Source of the DNA: Leishmania martiniquensis
Lineage: Eukaryota; Euglenozoa; Kinetoplastea; Trypanosomatida; Trypanosomatidae
Assembly (NCBI RefSeq): GCF_017916325.1
Contig: NC_090155.1
Coordinates: forward strand, 161,501 to 225,500
Direction of reading: 5' to 3'
Length of the DNA: 64,000 bases
Shown piece by piece: positions 39,701-49,862 of the stretch (its first letter is position 1; the number at the start of each line of letters is the position of its first letter). The notes beneath the pieces were generated by a model that had not been told where the DNA came from, did not search any database, and was given only the letters and a program-made list of their open reading frames with translations. Both the position numbers and the translations under genes were made by a program.

Positions 39701-40981
39701 ATGAATGAGGCGAGCGTCGCCACCTCTGCTGCAGCTTCCACCGCGGCTCTGCAGCACCCCTCTGGCGAGAGGAGTGCGACCGCTTCTCTCGCATCAGGCC
39801 CCGCTGTGCACCGGGATCCGCAGGTGCCACAGCCTTCTAGCGCTTCTCGCACCTCTACTGGGTCTGCTAGTGTCGCAGAGGCGAAGCCAGTCACTGCCAC
39901 CGTGTCAACTGCCGCCGACCCGAGCGAGCCGGTACTTGTAGGCAAGGTGGTGCTGGAAGAATCCAGCCAAGTGCAGGCGCCATGCTGCGCCTCCGACGGT
40001 GACAGCAGCCAGAGCGCCGAGCAGTACAGGCGGTCGCTACCCGAGACATCATTGTCATCTTCCTACTCGTACAGCAGCACCGACTCTGTCTGTGAGGCTG
40101 ACGTCGTGGACGAGACGGAGCTCATCTTTGATTTCGGACGCTACGTCGGCCAGGTGGATCCGCTGACGGGACTGCGCCATGGCCACGGGTGCCTACACTA
40201 CAAAAGTGGCAACATCTACACTGGCCAGTGGCGTGACGGCGCCGCCGACGGCTTTGGCGAGAAGCGTTACAAGAACGGTGATGTGTACCGCGGCAACTGG
40301 CGCCGCGGGAAGCGCTCCGGCCGTGGTGCATATCTTTTTAACGAAGGGCATTTTTACGACGGTATGTACGTCGAGGATGAGCCGGAGGGCTACGGCATCT
40401 ACACCACCCTCAAAGGCGACCGCTATGCAGGCCGGTGGAAGGCTGGGCACAAGCACGGCAAAGGCCGCGAGACGCTCGTGAACGGGCAGGTGTTCGTCGG
40501 CAACTGGCGCCACGGTAAGAAGCAGGGTCGTGGCAAGCTGTACCTTCCCGGTGCGCAGAAATATATTTACGGAGTGTGGAACAACGACGCCTTCTTCCGC
40601 GAGCTCACAGCCAGCGAAATGGGCGCGGATGGGGAAGCGGACATCGTGGACGAGTTCGGCATTCCGCGCGATCCGTCCTCGGCGCGGGTGACACCGCCGA
40701 CGGCGATGTCTCCAGCATTTGCCGCTGGCATAACTGATCGCATGCTCATGGGAGTGACAGCGCTTGAGGACCGCATGGAGTCACTCGGCAGGGCGCTGGA
40801 ACACGTGATAAGCAGCATTGGCGGGGACGGAAGCGCACAGGCACCGGCCGCCGAAGCTGCTGGAGCCCATAGCCCGGCTACCGGTGCTGGTGCGCTCGCA
40901 GAGGATCCCGTAGGACAGCCGGTGCAAGGCTTCGTCGTTAACAGCCTCCACGAGGAGGATGACGATGTGGAAGGGGCCTAG
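39701..40981 (+). CDS. MORN-repeat protein, radial-spoke head RSPH1-like
   Basis: The 426-residue protein has a Ser/Ala-rich N-terminus with no clear fold, an array of six MORN repeats plus a partial seventh at about 146-300, and a tail with a short predicted coiled coil near 345-370 (MGVTALEDRMESLGRALEHV). The repeats start RYVGQVDPLTGLRHGHG, IYTGQWRDGAADGFG, VYRGNWRRGKRSGRG and continue at 23-residue spacing. The RHGHG opening and repeat number resemble RSPH1, a head subunit of axonemal radial spokes, so a flagellar role is the best guess. Other MORN scaffolds remain possible. The chosen start is the first ATG, 25 nt after a strong splice acceptor. Confidence 0.78.
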   Translation: MNEASVATSAAASTAALQHPSGERSATASLASGPAVHRDPQVPQPSSASRTSTGSASVAEAKPVTATVSTAADPSEPVLVGKVVLEESSQVQAPCCASDGDSSQSAEQYRRSLPETSLSSSYSYSSTDSVCEADVVDETELIFDFGRYVGQVDPLTGLRHGHGCLHYKSGNIYTGQWRDGAADGFGEKRYKNGDVYRGNWRRGKRSGRGAYLFNEGHFYDGMYVEDEPEGYGIYTTLKGDRYAGRWKAGHKHGKGRETLVNGQVFVGNWRHGKKQGRGKLYLPGAQKYIYGVWNNDAFFRELTASEMGADGEADIVDEFGIPRDPSSARVTPPTAMSPAFAAGITDRMLMGVTALEDRMESLGRALEHVISSIGGDGSAQAPAAEAAGAHSPATGAGALAEDPVGQPVQGFVVNSLHEEDDDVEGA

Positions 40982-41004
40982 GAGGTGGTAGCAGTGTAGA
41001 CGGA

Positions 41005-41024
41005 ATGGCATCATTCTATGCCAT
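41005..41024 (+). repeat. Small inverted repeat (7-bp arms, 6-nt loop)
   Basis: ATGGCAT at 41005-41011 and its reverse complement ATGCCAT at 41018-41024 could form a hairpin 25 nt after the stop of the RSPH1-like gene. It might be a 3' UTR element; chance is also plausible. Confidence 0.4.
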
Positions 41025-42398
41025 CCTTACCCTATGATGCCTTTTCTCTTGTACAGGCAGTGGCGCCCTCAAACACCACGCACCGATTAAGCAACGCAGA
41101 GGAATAGGAAGGCGCCGCCGCTGCTGCCGCCGCTGGATGTAGGGTGCGAGACGGCGCGGCAAGGCTTCTTGCAAGGTGAAGTTGGCGTGGATGGCGTAAA
41201 TGCCGCGTCTGCCCGTGGCCTCTGCTTTCGTTTTGTTTGCTCGCCCGCTTTCCATCGGCTCTGTGTGTGTGTGTGTGCGCTGCGGGTGAAGCTGTTTGTG
41301 AAGGCTCGCCATCACGATTCTGAACGTTGCTGTACTCGAGCGAATCGCTTCATATATGTGCATCTATGCACGTGCACCAACTGTGCTCCTAATCAGGAGC
41401 ATTCTGGTGCACGATGCACGTAGGTATGACGCACAACTTCAGCACAGACACACGTAGACAGGCTTTTTTTCTTCTTCGTTGCTTTTGTTGACGTCTCTCA
41501 TCTCACATCGCTCTCGCATGCGGCCAAGAACGGATGAGCCGCGCGTGTTCCATCAGTACCCCGGCCTAAAATCACCACCGTTTGGGACGGCGCCCTTCCC
41601 CTCTCCCCTTTTTCTATCTTCGTCCCCAGCCTACCCAGCGACTGTCTTTTTTCTGTGTGTGTGAGCGCGCACATTAGCCGACGCGCAGGCGTTCACTCAC
41701 TGTTGCTCTTGCTTCACGCTGCCGGAGGTGGGAGACTCTCAGGTAACGCGTACGCTTCGTTTTTGTTGTTGTTGCTCGGGGCTCACCCGAATCACAAACT
41801 CTTCGCCAAGCGAATGGGAAGCTGTGCTGCAGTGTGATTGCTCCATCGATTCGCCGGGCCTTTGCCTGCCACAGCGGCAACGACTCAATGACGTGCGCGG
41901 CTCAGAGCACCGCGACAGCGCGTACCTCCGCAGCAACCTGGAAGCGCACCAGGAAAGCAAGTCAAATGGCTCATGCAGTAAGACGCGCTGAAGCCTTACC
42001 ACGCACACACACACACACAGTGCCGCGGAGGAGCACGGTGGAAGTCATGGCAGCGCCGTCCCGTCTACGGTGCGCGACAAAGCCGACGCGACGGGGAGCC
42101 GCGCTGGCGAGATGAGCCAACGCATCTCTCTCTCTGATCTCATTGAAGAGGTACACATACTCGAGGTTGGGTCGCGGATGCACCGCGGCAACGCCCCACC
42201 CGCTCTCCACGCCCCCCTCTCAACCAACGATGATGCATGCAGAGGCCATGCGCCTCCACCCTCCCCTCCCCTACGCACGCCCTATGTGTGCACACCGGCA
42301 CTGAGACATGGGGCGGCCTCCGCCTCCTAGTGCAAGAGAGTAGATGGCTGGCGCGTTGGTGAGGCGGTGTCAGCGGCAGCCAACGTAGCATTCGGTAG

Positions 42399-42707
42399 CC
42401 TCCCTCCTCCCTTAGCGCTCCACTAAAAAGCGGCACAGCGGCCCTCGAACTTCTCAGAGTTGGTCGGACCGAGGCGACACTGCGCGGAGTCCGATGCGAG
42501 TCCGCTGCAGATGTCGATGAGGTTTTCTGTGAGAACGCCGCAGGGTACCTGAAGCTCACAGCATCGCCGTCAGCAGCATCACGGCTACACGGCTTGAGAG
42601 GCTTACTACGTCGCTCCCCCCTGAGGCCGCACAAGCCCGATGGGGAGCCCCTCCCCCTCGCCTTGCAGCGATGCCACGGCGACCGACAATCCGTGTGCGC
42701 AACCTGA
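42399..42707 (+). pseudogene. Coding-like open frame without a start codon (possible gene relic)
   Basis: A stop-to-stop frame of 102 codons contains no ATG. Its translation is balanced rather than low complexity; examples are ALELLRVGRTEATLRGVRCE and DVDEVFCENAAGYLKL. After its stop, another frame continues with similar character (QPEQLTLRRLHEHLEGRHEP) for about 35 residues before a stop. This pattern suits a decayed gene with frameshifts. It could also be chance in GC-rich DNA. I do not recognise a family. Confidence 0.2.
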
Positions 42708-44646
42708 GCAACTTACTTTGCGGCGACTGCACGAACATCTGGAAGGCAGGCACGAGCCTCAGCCGGGCAGCTCTCGTCCTCACCGCCCCACCGCGGGGCA
42801 GAACCCCGCATCGTAAATCAGCGCCACCGAGGCGCTTTGACAGGCGCAGTGCCTGTAGGCTACGCTTGCACGTTCAACTCCGCACATCACAACGTCATTG
42901 CCGCTTTGTTTGCCCCCAGCGGCGGGTGACTGGCAGTGACAGGGTGGACTACAGATTGCATTGCCACCAGCCACCCTGCAAGCACGGCGGCAGCCCACTC
43001 CCTCCTCCCCCCGACCCGCCGCTTTTCTTCATCAGGGCCTCCGTTGCAGCGATGAGCCCGGTGTGCGACAAGAGCTTCAGGAAGCGCCTGGGGCTCACAG
43101 CACCAATTCATTTCGCTGCATGATGTTACCCGCAATGGTGCGATGATGCGCATCTTGGCGGCACTTCTCGGACTTTCCTCGTCGAGAACTTTCTGTCATC
43201 TTCCCCTCTGCCGCCCTCAGGACGACGAGGCCTGAGTTCTCTGTGCGCCGGCACGTCCCCGTCCGCGAGGCTCCTTCACTGAACACATCAAACCCCCTCA
43301 AAGGCGATCGGATGGAGGCGGCAGAGGGCACCACCCGCCCACCCCTGCACCCACAAGCTCAGCGCGGCGTCTCCTTTGATGAGGAATATGCAGGCGAGTC
43401 GCCTAAACACGCCCTCCGTCTCATCGTTGGAGGGGGGAAGAAGGCACAGTGAGCCGTCCCCCGACCAGTGCCCCCGTCCTGATGGCAGGTCTGAATGTGC
43501 GCTATCGCAAGCGCTGCGCGCACGCATTATCAGCGTCACCTGGCATGGCGTATCGCATCCAGGCAAAGCACGCAGAGGTCAGCAGAGGAAGGGCCCGTGA
43601 AGTGCATGGCCTGCCTGACGTGCAGGCCACTCGCGTCACAGACGACCCGGGCGTACCTGAAGGGGGCACAGCAGAGGTGTGGGGTAACCTGTGCTTGACG
43701 TGTGTGCGTGTGTGTCCCTGTGCGTGCCTATCGGAGAGGTGTTGGCGGTAAAACGGGAACAGCGAAAAGAGGGGAAAGAGAAAAATCGATGTGCGCGTTG
43801 CGCTGTGTCTTCGCCTTGGCGTGCCGTGAGGCCCTGGTGCTCCACACGCAACTCTGCTTCCTGTATTATATCAGCATCCTTCTCTCTTTGACGTCTGCTT
43901 CGAAACTGACGCCCAAACGTGTCCACCGTCGTTTGCGGCATCGCCTTTGTCGGCATGGGGGACGATGCCGACCAGAACAGCAGCATGGAGGGAAAGGCTG
44001 CGGACGTTCTGCCCCCGTCCTCCCCCTTCCCTCCCCCCTCCCCCGGCACACGCATGCATACGCACACAACCTCTGTGCACAGGAGAGCCTTTGGCCCTTC
44101 TTTCTATCGCTGTTCTATTCCAGTGCTCTCCATTGAATTCACTTTCTCTTTTTTTCGCGGTGGCGGCGGTAAATGAGGGAGAAGGGGGGCACAGGAGAAC
44201 GCTCGTGCCATGAAAGGAGGCGCAGCAAGCACCAGAGCGCGCGAGCGGTGGGAGGGTGCGCAGCATAGTGAAAATCCGGCGAAGCAGAGATGGGCGAGGC
44301 CTTCCTCTTCCTCTACGTGCCTCTTCCCCTCCCCCTTTTTTGTACAGCTTGCCGCATCCTCTTGGGAGCTCGTGGAGGTGTGTCGGGTGAGTAACCCCAT
44401 GCCGCGAAAGCTGTGCCTTCTGGGTGCTAGTCTGGTGTGAATCACTCGCTGCCTATCCCCTTCTTCCTCTCATCATCATTGCCGTCCGATGAGCTCCCTT
44501 TCCAGGTCCGCTACTCTTTGCCCTTTCTCTGCCACCCAGTCCCCGCCCGCTTCAACCGTTCTGTGCGCTGACCTCAGCGTGCATGCACATCTATACGCGC
44601 ACACGCAGCTGCTCCCCATCTCATCTACCAAGCACCCTTTCCCCTC

Positions 44647-44648
44647 AG
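44647..44648 (+). promoter_or_regulatory. Candidate spliced-leader acceptor for the SMP-domain gene
   Basis: This AG follows a short C/T tract (44634-44646). It would give a 5' UTR of about 70 nt. An earlier AG lies just before the tract, so the prediction is moderate. Confidence 0.35.
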
Positions 44649-44718
44649 ACGCTGGCTTGTTGTCGGCCGGGCGCGCTGCAGTACTCACGATCGGGTAGCT
44701 CATACAGAAGCATTCCAA

Positions 44719-46539
44719 ATGCTCGCCGCCGTTCTTCACGTGCTGCTATTTGTTGCTGGGCTTGTGGGTCTCTTGGGTATCAAGCAGCGGCGCCTTCGAC
44801 ACATACCGACCCGTCGCACACACATCTCACGACGCAATGCTGAGGGCGCGCTGTGGCTGCAACGCTTCGTGAATGCGCTACTGGACATGCTGCACAGCGC
44901 AGTGGCTGAGCAGCAGGTCAGAGAGGCAGCGGAGGCGGCCGCTGCACGAGGCGGCACCAGTGTGGGAACCTCGCTTGCGCGGCAGGCGGCTGACGCGCCA
45001 GTAGCGAAAGATGCTCCCGAGCAATCGGCTGCGTCCGCGGGCGGCAGCGGCATTGCGTGTGACAAGGACAGTGATAGCGCGAAGAGTGCTGAGGTGCTGT
45101 CAGAACTGCCCGTTCTCAACGCCCTAAAAGCGCAGCTGGAGGATCAGATCAGCGCACTGCTGGAAGACAAGGGTATCGCCTCCTTTGCTGACTTACGCAT
45201 TAAGGACTGGGGTGGCAAGCCTCCCGTGATTAAGGCGGTGTACCTCTCTCATGGCGGCGGCAGTAGCGGTAGCACTGCTGGGGGCGCCACAGGAGCAGCA
45301 GCGCCGTCCTCTGCCGCGGCTTTGACATCTTTGTCTGGGAGCGTCGGCGGGTTAGCGTCCATGGAGGGCATGGGCGCTGGTGGCGCTGCGACGGTGGCAC
45401 AGCAGCGCACCACTGCAGGAATGCCGGTGGGCAGTCCGAGTGGGTTAGGACCTCAGCTGCAGATGCTATCGCCCGTCTCGGGTGGCTCATTGTCGTACTC
45501 GAACGTGATTCGCCCCCTCGCCGCCTCGACGATAAGCGCAGAGCGCAATGGCGACCCCAGCGTGGACACTCTGAACACCTTAGGTCGTCCGAAGGGCGAT
45601 CCGTCGGTGCTGCCAGGCCTCCGGTACCTAAGCTCAGGCGAAGAGGCGGGTTCCGCTGCTGGCAGAGGGACACTTGGGCGTGAACGCAGCTTCGTAGGCT
45701 CGGTGGCGCACACTGCCCATCTCGCCGGCAACAGTGGTTCGCACTCAGGGGCTGAGACGGGTGTGCCTGCAGCAGGGCCGTCCTCGGCGGCTAACGCAGC
45801 AGGAGTGACCGCTTCACAGGCTGCCGGGGCGCGGCACGCTAAAGACACGACCCGGTCGCTCTCCGTCCTCGACGCAGAGATCGAGGTGGAGTACAGCGGC
45901 AACTTCAGCGTCTCCCTGAACGCTGACCTTCCCATCGCGCGTGGACGCTATCTGCAGGTGTACGTGTCGCTCAGCGATGTGCGCATGCTAGCCGCGCACG
46001 TTCGACTGCGCCTCTCCCTCGAGTACGAGCCCGCCACCGTAGAGTCGCCCCAACCACAGCCCTATCTGAGGGGCACACTGTGGCTGCTCTCCGACCCGAT
46101 GTTCGACGCCGCCTTCCACTCGACTCTCACACAGTACCGCATCCGTGACTGCTTCATGGTAACGAAACTTGTGAAGTTCTTCCTTCTCCGCTTTATCCGC
46201 ACAAAGTTGCGGCCTTGCTCACAGGCGGCCACCCCCTCCCGCCCTCCCTGGAGCCATTGTCGTCGCGGTGGTGGCGGTGTCAGTGGTAACGTCGTCGCCG
46301 CCGCTTGCGGCGCTGCCTTGGGAACCGGTGGTAAGGAGAGCGCCGGCAGCTCCACAGGAGTATCGGAGGGCCTCAGCGAGGATGCGCAGCGTGGCGCCAC
46401 CGATGCGTCCGGGCTGTCCTTCCGAGTGCAGCTCCCGGCCAGCGTGGTGGATGGCGGGGAGCAGTGGTGGTCGTCCAGCATGCGCGACTCAATGAGTGAG
46501 CGGCCCGTGCCCTTCACTAGCGCTCACTATGTTTTGTAA
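44719..46539 (+). CDS. N-terminally anchored SMP-domain (lipid-transfer) protein
   Basis: The 606-residue protein starts with one hydrophobic helix (residues 2-22) that should anchor it in the ER. A region resembling an SMP domain of the TULIP superfamily follows: ALWLQRFVNALLDMLHSAV at about 48-66, LNALKAQLEDQISALLEDKG around 133-152, then IASFADLRIKDWGGKPPVIK. After a Gly/Ser/Ala-rich insert of about 190 residues comes a beta-rich part (EIEVEYSGNFSVSLNADLPI, LQVYVSLSDVRMLAAHVRLR). SMP domains carry lipids between closely apposed membranes. A helix plus SMP with no C2 domains resembles TEX2/Nvj2, PDZD8 or Mmm1 rather than E-Syts. Domain assignment is by motif reading. The first ATG of the frame is used. 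Confidence 0.65.
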   Translation: MLAAVLHVLLFVAGLVGLLGIKQRRLRHIPTRRTHISRRNAEGALWLQRFVNALLDMLHSAVAEQQVREAAEAAAARGGTSVGTSLARQAADAPVAKDAPEQSAASAGGSGIACDKDSDSAKSAEVLSELPVLNALKAQLEDQISALLEDKGIASFADLRIKDWGGKPPVIKAVYLSHGGGSSGSTAGGATGAAAPSSAAALTSLSGSVGGLASMEGMGAGGAATVAQQRTTAGMPVGSPSGLGPQLQMLSPVSGGSLSYSNVIRPLAASTISAERNGDPSVDTLNTLGRPKGDPSVLPGLRYLSSGEEAGSAAGRGTLGRERSFVGSVAHTAHLAGNSGSHSGAETGVPAAGPSSAANAAGVTASQAAGARHAKDTTRSLSVLDAEIEVEYSGNFSVSLNADLPIARGRYLQVYVSLSDVRMLAAHVRLRLSLEYEPATVESPQPQPYLRGTLWLLSDPMFDAAFHSTLTQYRIRDCFMVTKLVKFFLLRFIRTKLRPCSQAATPSRPPWSHCRRGGGGVSGNVVAAACGAALGTGGKESAGSSTGVSEGLSEDAQRGATDASGLSFRVQLPASVVDGGEQWWSSSMRDSMSERPVPFTSAHYVL

Positions 46540-47577
46540 GCGGGAGGATTCCACGGCGTGGTACGAATACACAGAAACATCACGGAAGCAACATTGCGTG
46601 CAGAGCGCCAGCGCACCGTGCCGTTTCACTGGACAGCCTCGCAATGCGCCTGAGCCAACAGCGCGAGAAAACGTACGCCTCAAGGCGGGCTGGTTGAATG
46701 CGCGAACGGACGAGAAGAGGGGACAGTGGAGGGGGGAGGGGCCGGCGGCGGCACGTAAGGAAGACGCGGCGGTGCAGACTGCGTGGGCATTTTTCTTGGC
46801 TTCACTTTTGCTGCTGCTGCTGCTGCTCTGGAGCAGCAGAGAGAAGGACAGAAATAATCGCGGAGAGGTGTGCGGGAGGGGAGAGGGAAGGAGGCACGTA
46901 TGCTTCCTTCGCCTGCCAAGGTATCTGAGAAGCCTCCCGTGCCCCGTCATGACTGCCTTGCTCCCTCCCGTTCTGTCTTTGTGGTACCGCTGGCGGATGG
47001 ACCCTCTGCACAACCGTTGCTGCTAACTCCCTTTGCCCACGACTTATCCTCCCACCCTACCCTACCCAATCGCATCTCTCCATCCCTTTTCTCCGTCTCT
47101 TCGCGGGCGTCTGCTCTTCGCGTGCAATACCGCACACACCCACATGGCTGCGAAGACGTCGTCACTGGCTCCGCTGTGTGAGGGAGAGGTGAAGCTAAGT
47201 ATCCGTTCCCCTCCCCTGGCTGATGCGCCGCCCCTTTCCTTCGACTCTTCCCTTGCCCTACTGTTGCGCTCTTCAATTGCGACGCAGGTCAGGTTCTAGT
47301 CGCACCGCGAACAGAAAAGCGCCTCAGCGTCCTCTCTGCCTTCGGCGCGCTGCATACGGACTCGCAGGCACGAAAAGAAACGGAGACGCGGAACGCGTGC
47401 CGTGTGGGGTGTGCCGCCTCCCCCTTTGTCGACGCATGGCAATGGGCGGGCGAGAGTGGGTAAATGGCAGTGGTCGACCACGTTGAGTTTCGCTTCGACG
47501 GAGTGCTCTTCTCTTTGCTGTGGGCGTGTGCGCGTCGCTGCTCAACTTGAGCATTGCAACGCTGCGCGGGCGCGGAG
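46540..47577. other. Intergenic spacer
   Basis: No convincing gene in 1 kb. It has a (CTG)n run at about 46809-46826 and a C/T-rich stretch at about 47050-47110. No single acceptor stands out. The TTG-initiated frame extension from 47554 is ignored in favour of the ATG at 47578. Confidence 0.5.
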
Positions 47578-48807
47578 ATGCTGGCGGGGAAGCGAAAGTT
47601 CATGGCGGAGAGCATCGCGAACTACAGGGCATTGCAGCCGACATCGAATGACACGGCGGCTATCGCTGACCTTCAGTTGCGCATCCTCGATCTTTGCTCT
47701 CGGTGCGTGAATAAGGCGCAGTTGGCGCTGTTTGGCTCTCTCGCCACGGGATTCTGCACGAGCGGCGCGGACGCGGACCTGTCGCTTACATTCCGTAATT
47801 TTTCACCGTGGCTGAGCGGAATTCAGCGGGTCGATGAGCAAAACGGCAAGCGACTCGCACGCGTGGGGCGGGAGGCGGGCGAGCTTGGAATGGAAAACGT
47901 TCGGTTCATCAATGCCCGCATCCCCGTTGTTCAATTTCGAGACCCGACCAGTGGCATCCGGTGTGACATCACGATTGGCAACGTGGGCGGGGTGGAGAAC
48001 ACCAGGATACTCGCCGAGATCCGCCGCGTGCTTCCTGACTTCTACGGCGCCTATGTGTACCTCGTCAAGGAGTGGGCAAAGCGTTGCGAAGTAGTGGCGC
48101 CGGAGAAGTCTATGCTCAACAGCTTCACCATCACCACCATGTCGTTGATGGTGCTGCAGGAACTGGGGTTGCTACCGATTTTTGTGCCGACCGGCACCTA
48201 CGGCGAGCTCACCTTGACCGATGTCAAAAGGGATCTCAGCCACTTCCAGCTGCCACCCGTGTATGAGGGGATCGAGCAGGACGACGAGCGCCTCGGCGAG
48301 GCGGTGTACTTCTGTCTCTTGCGATTTGCCGAGTACTACTCCAAGTTTGACTTCAGCAACGGCACCGTGAGCCTTATGTGCCCGCGCCGCCATCGCTCCC
48401 TCTACGCCAAGATTGTGAAGCAGCACATGGAGCTGCTCGGGGCGCGGAAGAAAAAAGAGTGGTGCACCTACCTTCTCAGCGGCCACGGCGACGGCGCATC
48501 GCCCATCATCACTACTCACTTTCCCCAGAATTCCTTCGATGAGGCGATGCGCAGCGAGGCTATTCAGCGGCAGGCGGATACAGCCTTCGTCGTGGAGGAC
48601 TTCGTCAACTACGTCAACTCCGGTCGGCGTGTGCCGGCCGCACGTGGACCTAAAGTACACATGGAGTTCACACGTCTGTATGAGCAGCTGCGCGATGAGG
48701 CGCACGTTTGCTTCCATGAAGTGTTTCGCGAGACGCAGGCGACTCCGCTCACTCACAAGCCGGACCGACCAGACCCGCGCGTCGCGGTGTTCCCGACGAA
48801 ATGGTAG
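47578..48807 (+). CDS. TUTase / non-canonical poly(A) polymerase family nucleotidyltransferase
   Basis: This 409-residue enzyme has the polymerase-beta signature GSLATGFCTSGADADLSL starting at residue 53, with metal-binding D65 and D67. The third aspartate is D130 in GIRCDITIGN. The central domain follows (AYVYLVKEWAKRCEVV, then LNSFTITTMSLMVLQELGLL), as in trypanosomatid terminal uridylyltransferases. The protein is compact and lacks the long insertion and zinc finger of RET1. Its size is like MEAT1 (about 406 residues in Trypanosoma brucei), a mitochondrial TUTase of an editosome-like complex, so MEAT1 is a candidate identity; a cytosolic TUTase is the alternative. No strong mitochondrial presequence is visible. 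It should add U (or A) to RNA 3' ends. Confidence 0.8.
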   Translation: MLAGKRKFMAESIANYRALQPTSNDTAAIADLQLRILDLCSRCVNKAQLALFGSLATGFCTSGADADLSLTFRNFSPWLSGIQRVDEQNGKRLARVGREAGELGMENVRFINARIPVVQFRDPTSGIRCDITIGNVGGVENTRILAEIRRVLPDFYGAYVYLVKEWAKRCEVVAPEKSMLNSFTITTMSLMVLQELGLLPIFVPTGTYGELTLTDVKRDLSHFQLPPVYEGIEQDDERLGEAVYFCLLRFAEYYSKFDFSNGTVSLMCPRRHRSLYAKIVKQHMELLGARKKKEWCTYLLSGHGDGASPIITTHFPQNSFDEAMRSEAIQRQADTAFVVEDFVNYVNSGRRVPAARGPKVHMEFTRLYEQLRDEAHVCFHEVFRETQATPLTHKPDRPDPRVAVFPTKW

Positions 48808-49862
48808 TTGAGGCATGTGTGCGCCGATGCGCCGAGTGCCTCTTTCTCTCTGTTGAGTGATGCTGGCAAAGGACAACGACAAGCACTGGAGGGCAGATGG
48901 CGCTGCGGTGGGTACTCAAGTGGAAAAGACGACGGCTGCCGCGCTCCCGCGCCCCTCAGCGTCTTTGAGGAGAGGCGTGGAAGCAGGGCCCGATAGCCCT
49001 GCCCGTGCGCGCTGGCAGTGGCAATCGTTAGGGAGTGGGAAAGAGAGCACGACCGTGGGAGGTAAGGGGTGCGCATGGCGCCCAGTGCAGCAATGCCCCG
49101 TTTTGCTGGCGGGCGGCGGCCACCAATCACCTGTGCCGGCATCGCACCATGAGGAGCAGTTCGTGATGCGCAAAGGCTGTACGCACCGTCAGAGTGGGAT
49201 CCTGTGAATGGTGCTGCGACTCGATACCCCCACCCCTCCCTTTCTTCACCTGCAGCGCTCTGAAAGCACACTTGCTCGATGATCTGCGACGTCGCTCTCA
49301 GGCTCTCCTCGTGTTCTGCGTCGGAACGTTATGCTCACCCTGCTGCCGAGGCCACGTCGTGCCGGTACTCCCATTCACCGTCATGTGCCTTTGGCTTCTC
49401 AGCTCCCTACGTTGCAGCACCCGTGACGCCTTCTGCCTCCGGCTCCCATCGCTCTTCCTCTCCCTCTCCGATGCCCTGAGCCCCCTCCCTCACTCCCTCC
49501 TCTCCACCATGCCCCCGTTCCTCCGCACATGCCCATATGTGTATGTGTGTATGTGTGCCGGGCTCGTACATGGTAGGGGAGGGCTCGAGCGATTGCGACA
49601 GTGGCCTCCTCTTTTCTTTGTCCTCCCCGTCCCCCTTCTCCCCAACGCTTCATTGCCGTTGATAGCCCAGTCGCGTGCACAACTTCTCGCCTTGTGCAGT
49701 ATCGACTGGGCTGATAACACACACACACACATCGGCTCGTGCGCACATTTCGGGAGCTGGCCATCGCCTCTGCAGGCTTCTCCTCACCGCCGTCGCTCTC
49801 GCAGTCAGCGGATTTCCTATTCCTCTCCCCTTTGCCTTACGTTTCAGGAGAAGCCAAGGACC
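48808..49862. other. Intergenic spacer
   Basis: No convincing gene. C/T-rich tracts lie at about 49430-49505 and 49812-49845; the second ends in AG 49846-49847. The open frame of the next gene reaches back to 49194 through this region but reads like translated UTR (runs of Pro/Leu/Ser/Cys), so it is not included. Confidence 0.5.
49846..49847 (+). promoter_or_regulatory. Candidate spliced-leader acceptor for the ITFG2-like gene
   Basis: This AG follows a T/C tract (49812-49845). It would give a 5' UTR of about 15 nt before the ATG at 49863 and supports that start over the in-frame upstream ATGs. Confidence 0.5.

Larger units (their letters stand above)
40982..44718. other. 3.7-kb interval without a clear gene
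   Basis: This is the longest gap in the window. Just after the MORN stop is a small inverted repeat (41005-41024). CA/TG repeats lie at 41262-41278 and 42003-42020. Between about 42100 and 43650 several short frames on both strands have balanced amino-acid content, unlike the flanking low-complexity UTR DNA, but none is long, started and uninterrupted. A C/T tract ends in AG 44647-44648 before the SMP gene. A decayed gene, an old retroposon or an unannotated RNA could lie here. Confidence 0.5.

Noticed and set aside
42671..43123. A 150-codon + strand frame in the 3.7-kb gap
   Set aside because: It is Arg/Pro/His-rich and overlaps other equally plausible short frames on both strands. It is kept only as part of the possible relic, not as a gene.
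43685..43740. TG-rich stretch checked as a possible array or tRNA-like element
   Set aside because: It is a simple TG-rich sequence with no repeat unit, spacer or cloverleaf. No CRISPR array, tRNA or rRNA was recognised anywhere in the window.
48172..48882. A 236-codon minus-strand frame
   Set aside because: It is antisense to the TUTase-family gene and has no recognisable motif.
49194..49862. N-terminal extension of the ITFG2-like frame
   Set aside because: It begins at a non-ATG codon and reads like translated UTR (Pro, Leu, Ser, Cys runs and VYVCMC). A splice acceptor 15 nt before 49863 would remove it. In-frame ATGs within it cannot be excluded outright.
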